In this document: positions 12,201 through 26,000 of the stretch, piece by piece | Layout of the letters: every line of letters begins with the position of its first letter | Position numbering within the stretch: the stretch's first letter is position 1 | Assembly (NCBI RefSeq): GCF_964340395.1 | Contig: NC_135571.1 | Location: 1,033,501-1,097,500, forward strand | Direction: 5' to 3' | DNA: 64,000 nucleotides | Source: Glandiceps talaboti | Taxonomy: Eukaryota > Hemichordata > Enteropneusta > Spengelidae | Notes under the pieces: generated by a model | Told to the model about the DNA's origin: nothing | Databases searched by the model: none | Seen by the model: only the letters and a program-made list of their open reading frames with translations | Position numbers and translations under genes: made by a program

Positions 12201-15200
12201 ACATGTAATAGTATTCTTAAATACATGGTCCCTGTCCTAAAAATATAATTTCAAAATCTAACACTTTTTTGAGAAATGTTTCATCCATGAATATTAGTCC
12301 ACAATTCTAATTCAGTATAAAATAAAAATGATTTAATTTTGACCAGATTCATTTTTTACTCTAATATGTCAGTTGACCTCAAAGCATTTGAATTCATTAG
12401 TCATTTCAAACAATGGGGAATCGGCCAACTAAATGGAAAATTAAAAAATTCCTCTGTGTGTGTGTGTGTGTACACAAAGTTGAAGAATACAAACAAATGG
12501 CATCTGTTGTTTGATTATTTCTATCAGTCCATGTTATAACATGTATTTAATTCATAATCAAGATATTATCAACGATAGCATGACAAATCAATAATATAAT
12601 CAAGATAACATATTGTAACATGCACAAGCAATTTCAAACACAAAAAAAATGGAATATATACTCTGGTCGTTCTACATCATGACAACGCGCTTCTGTGTCA
12701 CAACAACGTGCATCCGTTCTACTGTCTTCGACATCAGTCAAAACGTTCAAAATTACCATTACTGTCCCCGATTTCTTTTTTATATTACTGGCGCTGGTAT
12801 AATTAGGTTATTCTCTAATATTTTTCTTCATTCAGCCAGAAAATACAGATGATCTAAGGGTTGTCCAAAAAAAAGGAAAAAAAGGGTTGTCACATGTTTT
12901 AGTTGTATTTTGAATTGATTTGAAATCTGATGTAGTTTCAGACTCTGCAAGTTAAAGGGGCATATTAAAGCTAAGTTTATACATTTTTATCTACATCTGT
13001 TGATGTAAGACAGAGATATTGGACTTTAGAGCATATAAGAATTATGTACAATCAACACAGAAAATTGAGTATAATATTGCAAATAGGAGGCATAAGCTCA
13101 ACTCACACATAAAGAAATGGGGAAGTTATCTAAAGCACATTGTCCAAGACCCAGCAATAAGTAGGGAATAGAAAAATAAGTTTGAATTCTGTAAAGAAAT
13201 CATTTTGTGTTTTATCCAGATATTGTAAAAACCTACTATGTATAACTTCTTTTTTACTCCAATAAAAAATCTTTTAAATACAAAATTTTTTTTTATACAT
13301 TTTTGGACTGAGATTCTATACTACGTTTTTTAATAGTCACTTGTAGTATTCTATGTACTGAAACATACATAACTTGAACTTACAAATGACTGAATTCATA
13401 CCTGGTATTAAGATATAACATAAACTATCCGATGATGCAACTTTTGATACGCAAAACATTTTGAGGAATCCATACTAAGCAATCAACTGTCTCTGTTGAA
13501 CCAGGAGAGATTGACAACACAATTCCAACTGTATGAAAGTAAAAAAATGTAAAATAAAACTCCAACAACAATTACGTTCACAGAAAAGGTAGAAAAATTG
13601 CTAAAGTTTGTTTACCTATGAAGGTGTTTTAAAGAAAAAACTTGGCGAACAGTTATTTCGGGAGTAAATGTAGCATGTATCACTTGGCATGTGGAATGGT
13701 GAAAGTGTCCAATGTCTTTGTTGACAAGAATGGTGTACATTTGTGTTGCCTCGGAGTGGTACGGCGGTAGACTTTTTAAAGTAATGTTGATGTAGTAATC
13801 ACTATGGCCAGGTGACAATAGTTGACATGTTAACAATGATTTTGTCGTAAGGAGAACTATGTGGTAAGGAGAATTCTAGTTACAAATACACATTAGCTCT
13901 TTACAGACCAGGGTTTCAATCCCAGATTCTTACATTAGTGTTATTTTATCAGTGGAAACTTAAAGGCCAGGGTTTCAATCCCAGGTTCTCACATTAGTGT
14001 TATCTTATCAGTGGAGACTTAAAGGCCAGGGTTTCAATCCCAGGTTCTCACATTAGTGTTATCTTATCAGTGGAGACTTAAAGGCCAGGGTTTCAATCCC
14101 AGGTTCTCACATTAGTGTTATCTTATCAGTGTAGACTTAAAGGCCAGGGTTTCAATCCCAGGTTCTCACATTAGTGTTATCTTATCAGTGGAGACTTAAA
14201 GGCCAGGGTTTCAATCCCAGGTTCTCACATTAGTGTTATCTTATCAGTGTAGACTTAAAGGCCAGGGTTTCAATCCCAGGTTCTCACATTAGTGTTATCT
14301 TATCAGTGTAGACTTAAAGGCCAGGGTTTCAATCCCAGGTTCTCACATTAGTGTTATCTTATCAGTGGAGACTTAAAGGCCAGGGTTTCAATCCCAGGTT
14401 CTCACATTAGTGTTATCTTATCAGTGGAGACTTAAAGGCCAGGGTTTCAATCCCAGGTTCTCACATTAGTGTTATCTTATCAGTGGAGACTTAAAGGCCA
14501 GGGTTTCAATCCCAGGTTCTCACATTAGTGTTATCTTATCAGTGTAGACTTAAAGGCCAGGGTTTCAATCCCAGGTTCTCACATTAGTGTTATCTTATCA
14601 GTGGAAACTATAAGGCCAGGGTTTCAATCCCAGGTTCTCACATTAGTGTTATCTTATCAGTGGAGACTTAAAGGCCAGGGTTTCAATCCCAGGTTCTCAC
14701 ATTAGTGTTATCTTATCAGTGGAGACTTAAAGGCCAGGGTTTCAATCCCAGGTTCTCACATTAGTGTTATCTTATCAGTGTAGACTTAAAGGCCAGGGTT
14801 TCAATCCCAGGTTCTCACATTAGTGTTATCTTATCAGTGTAGACTTAAAGGCCAGGGTTTCAATCCCAGGTTCTCACATTAGTGTTATCTTATCAGTGGA
14901 GACTTAAAAGCCAGGGTTTCAATCCCAGGTTCTCACATTAGTGTTATCTTATCAGTGGAGACTTAAAAGCCAGGGTTTTAATCCCAGGTTCTCACATTAG
15001 TGTTATCTTATCAGTGGAGACTTAAAGGCCAGGGTTTCAATCCCAGGTTCTCACATTAGTGTTATCTTATCAGTGGAGACTTAAAGGCCAGGGTTTCAAT
15101 CCCAGGTTCTCACATTAGTGTCATCTTATCAGTGGAGACTTAAAGGCCAGGGTTTCAATCCCAGGTTCTCACATTAGTGTTATCTTATCAGTGAAACCAT

Positions 15201-18200
15201 AAGGATTACATACAATTATTCTTTTTATCCGTACTAACTTTTTCTAAAGCGTTGCCAGGCAACTGTTTTTCACACCTGAATTTTGTGGAATGGTGGTGAA
15301 AATACTGCTATTCACTCAGGTGCTAACCAGATACAAAAGAAGAACAATATTTACATTTGAAAGAAGTTATACTTGTGATAAAACATCTGCTGAAGATCAT
15401 AGAAATCATTCGATCTGAACTAGTTGAGTCTATGACTCTTACTTGACATAGTGCCTGGCGTGACAGACTGTGTGTGAACGACATTGTGAAGACAGATAGC
15501 CAAGTCTAAGGGCTAGTTTTGATACCATTCTCTGTAGAAAGTGAAGATGAATTTCAAGTGCGATTGACATCGATCACGATGGGTGGTTAGAAATTGCAAG
15601 AGAGTTCTTAGCAACTTTGGTACCACAGGGAGAACACTGTATATAGATATATGAACACAGATAAAAACATTTATTGTGTGGCAGTCTGTTTTCAGACTCC
15701 TTTATCATCATACAGTGTAATTCACACTGTATGACTTTTCACTCCATGACCTTGTCACCATCAATGTCAACTGACTTAGTTCAAGGAACATCTTTGTGTT
15801 TTCAATTTACAGCTACAAAAGTGACTCCCAGCACGACCTCCGACCTCCATATTGTTCCCCTGCTATGAATAGACAAAGCAAGGTCAAAGGTCAGCTCCTT
15901 TAAAGTGCTGTGTGTGAAGTGTAACTGTTAGTATTGTTAGCATGTTCTAACAGGTCGTTTACAATTTCTTGATATTGGCATTTATCCAGAGTTTATTGTT
16001 GTATTGTTCAACGGGGACAACTATTGAAAAATACCGATAAAGTCCTCTGTGCAATAACACCATGGAATCTCACCAACTGAGTAAAACTTAAAGATGCCGC
16101 GCTGTAGTTTTGGTGAGTGCAGCCAACCAATCTGATATGTTCAATTTTCCAATTTCAGTACTTTGTGTTTACAACATAAATATGATAGTTGCCAGTAAAA
16201 TAAGATACTTTGATATCATGTAGGCATCTGAAAATATTACCAAAATAAAAATAAGTCTTAAAAATATTGTTTGAGTTTGGAATTCTACAGTACCAAATAG
16301 ACATTATATCACCACAAATTATCTCTATTTAGTTCACGTCTTACGTTATCCTTCATCGGATCTCAAGAACCTTTTTTCTCTCTCTCTGGTTAAAGATGAC
16401 TTTATACCATGTTGGTATCCGGACTAGATCACACATGTTTATGATTCCTGTACACTTTCTCCTGTGTTAAGCACCTGAATTTTGATGTCAGGAAACTGAA
16501 GTGCTCAAAATTGACTTTTTTCGTTCATAGTCTGAGGGCTACTCCCTCTCCAGAATTCATAGCTATAGGCTGATCAGGTTAATTGTCACCTATTACTAAA
16601 ATGAAAACAGAGGACTCATGAGAAATATGTATGTGTTATTAAAATAGTTTCATGTCCCTAAATTTTCACCTCTTTAAATCATTTCAGAATCAGCAGTAAC
16701 CAGAACAGGTTATCAGCTGTCTTATCAAAATTTCCCATGGTGGCGCTCTACTTCCTGTCTGTGTGTACCTTGGGGGTACATATGGTATAGGCTAGGTTTA
16801 TGATAGAGCACTGCTGCTTTCCTCGATGTCTGAGCAATACGAAACACATCCCTGATTTACAAATAACACTTCTACAGAATACCAAGGAATAAAACTCTTA
16901 AGAAACGGTACTATGAGGTGATGATAGTTGAGCGAGGGCACTGTACTGTCAATTTCCTGTTTGCAGTCTGGGATGGTGTATTTTAGTGTAGTATTCCTGT
17001 GCCAACAATAAGAATTTGGTGAATGCAAGACTACGATTAATTTCACGCCCTGGGAAATATCGAAAAAACATTATCCGAATTCGCCTCGCATAGTTTTATT
17101 GTAGAATAAGAGATACAACTGGACCTATTGTATTTGAAATTACTGAAAAGTATTCAAACCATCGCTTGCAATCGACGGAACTCAAACCTGGTATTTCGAA
17201 ATAACATTTTAAGGACATAATTTATACTATGTACAATAAAATATGGAACAAACTTCTATTATGTTGTCAAGTGTGCTAAAAATACCAGAATACAATTCCA
17301 GTGCCACCCAAGGTATGCAACATCAATATTATCATTTTCATGTAAGTCAAATGGCTTATGAGCTTACTCCCCTTTAAATACAGAAATTGTTTTGGGGTAG
17401 AAGCCAAAAAGTGCGTTGCTAACATGATGAAACTTGAACAGTAAAACTATCAGGGCCGTGTTATTTTAGTTGAGACGTGGACCTACTTGAGACTCTGGCA
17501 AGTTATCAACAAGTTGCTCAGTGAGATGACCACATTTGGTGGGCTGTACCCACCAGTGTTTGATACTTTGGTGAAATGACATCACTATATCTAAACTTTA
17601 CCATGTCTCAACATGTCTACAAAACTTTGTTATTTCTGACTCAAAGATAGAATCGATTGTCGTGCCATGACTCAAAGTTGGAATCGATTGTCGTGCCATG
17701 ACCTGTGATTTATCAAGGTTTGAAATACTTTGTCTAAGACGTAAGAGAGAAGGAAACCTGGTCAACTTTTGAACAATTTTTTACTGTAATTTTAAAACTT
17801 TGATAAAAAAATTTCGGAATTTTTGTGAATTTGTTTTTTAGAAAAATGAAGGTGACTCACAGTTGTAATTACATGTATGTGTTCAGTCAAACACTTTGTT
17901 GCTCACAACATGTTTTGTCTTGCAGCCTTTAGTCATTGATTTGTCCCAAAGGTAAATGCTGATTCGATGAAAAGTTTCATTGTTAGAATCATGCATAGGT
18001 GACTACGCCACAAGTTATTTTGTTTTTTCCGACCAACAAAGTCTGGACACAAATTAACCTGTAAAGTGAACTCTGGTGATAATTAAAGTTAAAATGCAGA
18101 AAATAAAGTGAAGACAACGAGAAAAAGTTATCTGTGCAGACAAACAAACAAGAAAAAGTAGTCAGTACAAACAAACAAATATACTTGTCCTCAACTTTAT

Positions 18201-19892
18201 ACTTGTACAGTTGAGAAGGGTTACCTTCCCCGTTGTTGTCATGACAACATAAATACAACTATATACTAATCACAAGACTTGGCAATTGTTGAAAAAACTA
18301 CTTAGACACCTAAATGATGATAGATAGTAATAAGTCAGCGATAACACCATAAATACCATTTATTTAGGTGTGTCAGGTGATCATGTCACTCTGTTATATG
18401 TATATCTATCTAAACAATCAGAACCACAATGTCCTGTGTAATGAATTGTTATCTGAAAGCTATTGTTGTATGTCACTGAACGTGTCGAGACAGGTCGTAC
18501 TGCAGAATGTATGCCAAGAAGTCATCACGAAATCTGGCACTGTTGGTAAGATATTATGATAGCGTGTTAAATGTAGAGACTGTATTCAGACACAGTGTTG
18601 GTATTATTCTGTATGTAAGGCTATGGGAATGTGTTGAACTGAGTCAGTTATTGTCAGCAGACTGGGGGAATGTTTTAAACTTTGTTACTGTTAGGAGTTG
18701 AACTGGGAAGTCAGTTAAAACCAAATCTGTTATTGTAAGTCTAGGTGACTATATTAACCTTGTCAGTGTCAGAATAGAAGTAGGGGGACATGTTAAAACC
18801 AAGTCACTAACTAGAGGAACGTTTTAAACTTTGTGAGTCAAAGTGGGAATTCTCTTAGACCAAATCTCTTATTGTAAGATGTAGGCGAACGTTTCAAACT
18901 TTGTCAATATTGGAGTAGAAGTAGGGATACATGTTAAAACCAAGTCACAAACTAGAGGAACGTTTTGAACTTTGTGAGTCAAACTGGGAATTCTCTTAGA
19001 CCAAATCTTATTGTAAGATGTAGGGGAACGTTTCAAACTTTGTCAATATTGGAGTAGAAGTAGGGATACATGTTAAAACCAAGTCACTCACTGGAGGAAC
19101 GTTTTAATTTCTGTCAGTGTGCTGCAGATAGAATTGTGTAAGAGTGTATTAGATCATTCCATTGTCAGACGAGGGGAATGTTTTAAAGTTTGTCAATGTC
19201 AGAGTAGATCAAACTGGCTGAGCAGTATGTAACTACTCTTAGACCAAGTCACTTACATTGTAGGAGTCATTGTAATGCTGTAGCCTGTCCTGTAGGATTG
19301 CCCTATAGAATACTATAGGATTTCTTTGAAAGTTCAGGGATATTTTAAAACATGTATCTGCTACTGTACAACAGGGGGAATGTTGAAGTGCGTCAGTTTA
19401 ATTACTGCACAACCAGGAGGGGAGGGATCGAGGGGGAGGGGAGGAGGGGGGGGGGGGGGGGGGGGGGGGTCAGAATTTTAAACCATGTACCATGACAGAA
19501 CATGTTGACTTCTGTACTACATTGTATGACTTCAGTTCGATATCAATTGTCATGTCTTACTGCCATGCACTCACATTGATATACATTGTATGACTTCAGT
19601 TCGATATCAATTGTCATGTCTTACTACCATACACTCACAATGATATATTTTAACACCTGTTACTGTACAGTATATTGACATAGATGTTTGATACACCATA
19701 TAGATTAGTGTACTGTACCATGGTATGGCATTGTCTGACATACATATATACTGCTAACACCTGTGTAAACATAAAGTTTTACCAAATTACACCATAATAG
19801 CTTTTAGATTACAAAAAAAGCCCTATGCAATATTGGTGTAGATATATACCACCCCTGTCTTTGGGTGTCTCCTTTCTGTGTCTGTTTGTCTG

Positions 19893-19926
<34 letters not shown>

Positions 19927-19932
19927 GATCTG

Positions 19933-20028
<96 letters not shown>

Positions 20029-23000
20029 GCCTCCCTCCCTCCCTCCCTCCCCCTTCTACTTTACAACTGACCACTGTACACGTACACATATATGAAAGTC
20101 ATCCTTGTAGAACATTGAGGTGTGAGTCAGTGAATGCATTGTTTGTATAAAACATTACCAATTACACCCATTTATACTTCCATTATCCAAAGTTAGAAAA
20201 TAAACCATGTATAACATTAAAGTAGGTGTACCTGTAGATTTATGGCAACTAAACGCATTGGACAATTTGATATGCTACAGTACCATTGCTGTATAAGAAA
20301 GAAAACAATTGTGCCAAATGGTGATAATTCAAAGATGTGTGGGTTGACAGGACTTTCTTGTCATTGCATATTGTGTCACCCTCCAGGTACTCCATATGAT
20401 TTACATGTACAACCCATACCACCAAAGTAAAGAGTTTTCTGTTATGTACAAGAATCATTTATAGCATCCATATCAAGTGTAAAAGTATACTGTTTCATTT
20501 GCTAATTGACCACATTGGAAAGGCCACATGCTAGGCTTGTAAATAAACCAAATTAAACAGTACACTTTTACACTTGATATAAATACTATAAATGAGTGTA
20601 GCACATATAGAGAAAGTGCTTTACTTCAGTGTAACTTGTAAGTGTTTATTGCAACCTAACTACTTGTCATGCAAACTAGACTGTTGTCATGCAAACTACA
20701 CTGTTGTCATGCAAACTACACTGTTGTCATGCAAACTAGACTGTTGTCATGCAAACTTAATTGATCACTGCTATACATACTGTAACCATGATTGCAATAA
20801 TGTAAATTTGACTGCTGTAATGTACACTACAATACTGTCCTGTAGACTTGACAATTTTGTGTGTTTGCTCCTAAACTTTGGGAATAGTTTACCGCTTGAG
20901 CTTCTACTACTTGAGAAATTTGCTCCTTTCAAGAACAGTCTTAAAACGTATATTTTCTGACAATGCTATTGCTGATGTTTTTAAATTGATTGCTAATTTT
21001 TAAATCAGATTTTGTTTTTAGAGACGCTTTTAAACTATTCATTGTGTTCTTATGCTAGATTTTTATTGTTGTTGCTCTTTTGTAATGTTCAGACTGCTGA
21101 GACATGTTTGTGTAGTGGTCTTTAAACAATAAATTATTATTATTATTATTATTATTACTGTCCTGTAAACTTGATTACCATATTATGTACTGCAAACTTG
21201 ACTGTACAGTGTTGGTAATTTGGCAGTATTTAATTAAGCATCAAATTATCTCTACTATACTAATTAAGTCTTCCTGAGAAGCCAATTAAACCGGATTCCT
21301 AATTAACTTTTAAATGATCAATTAGTATTGTAAAAACTAACACAACTGTTCTCTTTCTAAAGTTTTGAAAGTGGCCAGTACACGTAGAAGTACCCTAACT
21401 TCAAGTTTTTCCACCAGAATCTTAAATTTATCCAATATTGAAGGTTTTCCAGGAAAACAATGTGACACGTAAGAATGTCTATGCGATGTAAATCATGTGT
21501 ATGCTAGGGAGTCTACCTATATTCAGATCCTTATCTCAACACTCCCTAACTCCCTAGCTTGAATACAAATGTGTATCAATTGTACAGTCATTCTACTGTT
21601 ATGTATCTATTGTACAGTACAATCATTCTACTGTACATGTACTACAGTCAGAACAATATGATATATTTACAAACATGTCAGGACTTATATGCACTGGGAT
21701 TTCTCAACATTTTAATCATTCTTATTTTTAGTCCCATGTCTAGATTAGATTTATCAGATTAAATTTTATCACCATTTCTTGTGTATCACATTAATCCTAT
21801 TAATCTATAAATCTGACAAAGAATGAAATATGTTTTATAGGGATTAAGATTTGTCATTAAGCCAATCTGATCTTTGTGGGGGTACATTCTTAAAAAGTGG
21901 CCATACATATGGATGAGGAGTGGCTATTTATTTTGGATTTTTAATTTATAAAAATTTTTATCATGGCTTCCTACTTGAAAAATCAATGTGAAACAACATT
22001 GACCAAGTCTGTGTTTGTAACTCAATAAATACATGTAGCAGAACCTGAATAAATGTCTGAAATATTTGTTACTGTACGTACAATAACAAACATTTTGCTC
22101 ATCTTTTAGCTTTTTCCAGTGTATTGAGTTGCAAACACAGACTTTGTCTGTTGTTTTACATTGATTTTTTCTTGTAGGAAGCCATGATAAAGTTTTTTTA
22201 TAAATTAAAAATCAAAAATAAATACCCAATCCTCATCCATATGGCCACTTTAATATAAAGTAGATATATAGTCTTTTTGTGTTGTTCACTAGCAGATTAT
22301 TTTCAATTCCCCCCCCCACCCCAAACAGTTTTCATACATGTCAGTGACTAAACCAAGGATAATATTTTATCAGAATTTGATTCAGTTTTATTTCCCGTAA
22401 CAAAAACACAATTTTAATAATGTTGTCTTTGTATTTTTCCGTTACAGGTCCGTCCAAAACCTGACTTTTTAGCTCTACTGAGCGCTGTTGGTGCAAAAGG
22501 ACAGATATTTACAACCCGACAAGTAAGTTAGAAAATAAACAACAATAGTAAACAACAATAGTAAACAACTAATACCAATTGTGAATTCAATAATAATGAG
22601 CCGACAGGTATTTAAAATGACAATTTATGTTTCATAGTTTCTAAAAAAATGGCAGTTTGCATGAAATTGTCAGTTTGCAATCTCATGGGTGGCCATGCAC
22701 CAGGTTTGTTGATAGTGTAGACAATGACTGTTCATGGACTCTTGGATGATAGCTACAATTTCTATTCAGCATCTAAAACGATATTTTTGCCAACGTCTTG
22801 CAACAATAATTCCTTGTACACGTAATAACACCACTGACGATGCTGGTGAGATGTCGGCAGAAATGTAACTTTTTGTTACTCGTATTTCCGTTGGCTGAAA
22901 AAAAAATGACGGAATAATTCAACAACAGAGGCAACTATAAAGGTAGAGTGTAGTATCAAAGTCAAGTACATAGGTTGACTGCCAAGCAAGTCAATATCTG

Positions 23001-26000
23001 TGTATATATAACTTTGTACTTGAAATATTTACATGTATTGTCAAGTTATTTCCTGTTATTTCTACTCATTGTAAAAATGCCAGACTATCAAACAAGTGTC
23101 TTGTGCTCCCAGGAATTCTTAATCAAAATTTTACAAATACTTGTTATCACCATGACAACAGCACAGGTAGAACTCAATTGAGTCATTGTACATGTACTTC
23201 ATGTTCATGGACTTGTAAAACAATTTCATTTCTATGGTTGCTATGGTAATAATCAAACGTTTATTGATATTGAATGGAGAACTTGTAGAATAGCTGTTAT
23301 CAGAATGTCAAGTGTGTTTATGTAAATTAATTTGGAATGTAAAAAATAAAATGGAAAATAGATTTGACCATGATACCAAGGTATATCATGTTTATCTGCA
23401 AACTATGCAACTTGAATCAAAATTCTTCCATAAACTCACCAAGATGTGAAATTAGACAAAGGTTCAAGCCATTTCTGTTCTCATTTAATTAAAGTGGCCA
23501 TATGGATGAGGATTTGGTATTTATTTTGGATTTTTAATTTATAAAACAATTTTATCATGACTTCCTATTTGAAAAATTGCAAGAATGAATATCGTGGACT
23601 TGTCACCACCCCTAAAAATACCACTTGTCATCACCCCTACTAGTTGTCATCACCCTAAAAATACCACTTGTCGTCACCCCTAAAACTAACACTTCTAACA
23701 AAATACAAAATGTAGAACAATCCCCATGGCAACACAATTGTGAAGTATGTACAATCAGTTACAGTTGAGATGTTTTCATAGATTAGAAGTAGCTATTCTC
23801 ACAAAATAGTGAGTGTCAGTTTTGTACGATTAGTTACCTTAATGAGGTACTGAAAGAACAGACTTGTCCTGTCCTGTACTCAATCACAAATGTATTCAAA
23901 TTTGCCAAGCCCTCACAACAAGTTGAAACACTGCTACTACACATACCAAGTTGTTTGATTTGATATCACAAGTACCGTCAGTCCACATTCCAGTGACAGG
24001 CACCAGGCTAAGACTAGAGTGTACAACAGTTGAACTGTTATCAAATTGATACAATGTTTGTGTTGTTTTTTGTCTGTTGATAGTCGTTTTTTGCCAGCCT
24101 CAGAGTTGATAGAATCACTTTGTGTATATGTTTTGTACCTGTAGTTTGCAAAGCTTCAAGGCTTCAGTATCAGAGATATACTTAATGTAGTCTATAAGAT
24201 ACAACATGTCAACACTTATTTATGTAGTGGTACACTTTTACAAAGCCCTGCCGGTAAAAAATAGTTAGGAATCAAGTACATTTTACCTACTTTAATATCA
24301 CCCTTAGCGAAAACACTTGTAGGGAACCCTGGTACGACTTGGGAACTCAGGTAGATTTTACCTACTTACTGCCCTTGAAAAAACACTGGTAGGGAACCCT
24401 GGTAAAATGACAGGAGAACTAAGATACATTTTACCTACTTAACTGCCCTTAACAAAAAAGAATGGTATGGAACCCTGGTAAAACAAACTTGGAACTTGAG
24501 TAGACTTTATCTCCATGTATTTAAAACTGCCCTTCGATAACTATACAACTAATTCCAATAAAACATGTTTGAAATGTAGGTAGAATATACCTACATGTAC
24601 TTCGCATCTTTTTTGTTGTTAATTTGTACAAAATCCTAATTAAATGACCAGAGACCTCAGTTGGATGTTGCCAACATGCTCTTGATAAAATAATGGCATA
24701 TCTAAAAGTATTTTGTCAGGGGTGAGGGTGGGGGGAGAGGACCATATGAAGAGTGGTGGAATTTAGATAGTTTTATTGTACTCGGTCAAAAACACAATTA
24801 TATAGAGCAAGTTAAGAGAAGTAGTTGATTTATAGAGGTTTGATATAGTGTAGCCGATAGTTGTTGTTGTAAAATGTCACAGGGTCATACAGTTGATTGG
24901 TATGGGTTGATGTCGTGATAAGGTAAGGAGAGGTCATTATGACATTGCTTAGTTACACAGTGATGGAGTTATGACTGCTTACATGGAGTTCTGGAATCTT
25001 AAACTGTACAAATTATAGATAATTATAAGTCTAGTACTTATAAAGAGATTAACACCGACACAATGAACAATGACTGAATTAACAGAAATTATATTGTACT
25101 TCCCAATGACAGAGGGAGAGAATTACGATAAAATTTGTATATATTTTTAGCACAAGTATAACACCTCAGGAATTCAGGTAGATTTTACCGACTTACCACC
25201 CTTAACAAAAACACTGGTAGGGAACCCTGGTAAAATGACAGGGGAACTCAGGTAGATTTTACCTGCTTACCACCCTTAACAAAAACACTGGTAGGGAACC
25301 CTAGTAAAATGACAGGGGAACTCAGGTAGATTTTACCTACTTACCACCCTTAACAAAAACACTGGTAGGGAACCCTAGTAAAATGACTGGAGAACTCAGG
25401 TAGATTTTACCTACTTACCACCCTTAACAAAAACACTGGTAGGGAACCCTGGTAAAATGACTGGGGAACTCAGGTAGATTTTACCTACTTACCACCCTTA
25501 ACAAAAACACTGATAGGGAACCCTGGTAAAATGACAGGGGAACTCAGGTAGATTTTACGTACTTACCACCATTAACAAAAACACTGATAGGGAACCCTGG
25601 TAAAATGACAGGGGAACTCAGGTAGATTTTACCTACTTACCACCATTAACAAAAACACTGATAGGGAACCCTGGTAAAATGACAGGGGAACTCAGGTAGA
25701 TTTTACCTACTTACCACCCTTAACAAAAACACTGGTATGGAACCCTTGTAAAATAACTGGGGAACTCAGGTAGATTTTACCTACTTACCACCCTTAACAA
25801 AAACACTGGTAGGGAACCCTGGTAAAATGACTGGGGAACTCAGGTAGGTTTTACCTACTTACCACCCTTAACAAAAACACTGGTAGGGAACCCTGGTAAA
25901 ATGACTGGCGAACTCAGGTAGATTTTACCTACTTACCACCATTAACAAAAACACTGGTAGGGAACCCTGGTAAAATAACTGGGGAACTCAGGTAGATTTT

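Larger units (their letters stand above)
9248..22447 (+). other. MDM2 intron 2 (13.2 kb)
   Basis: Donor GTAAGA, acceptor TTACAG. Contains two large minisatellites (74-bp and 59-bp units), several smaller tandem repeats, microsatellites, a hairpin element, a LINE remnant and a palindromic transposon, each listed separately. Stretches 9300-11180, 12021-12650, 12850-13900 and 15200-18780 show nothing recognised apart from a DR1 motif at 15881 and a 31-bp duplication near 17640. Confidence 0.8.

Noticed and set aside
13906-15193. Regularly spaced 59-bp units that might suggest a CRISPR array or tRNA cluster
   Set aside because: Units are contiguous with no unique spacers, and the B-box-like word is not part of a tRNA fold. 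The host is an animal genome.
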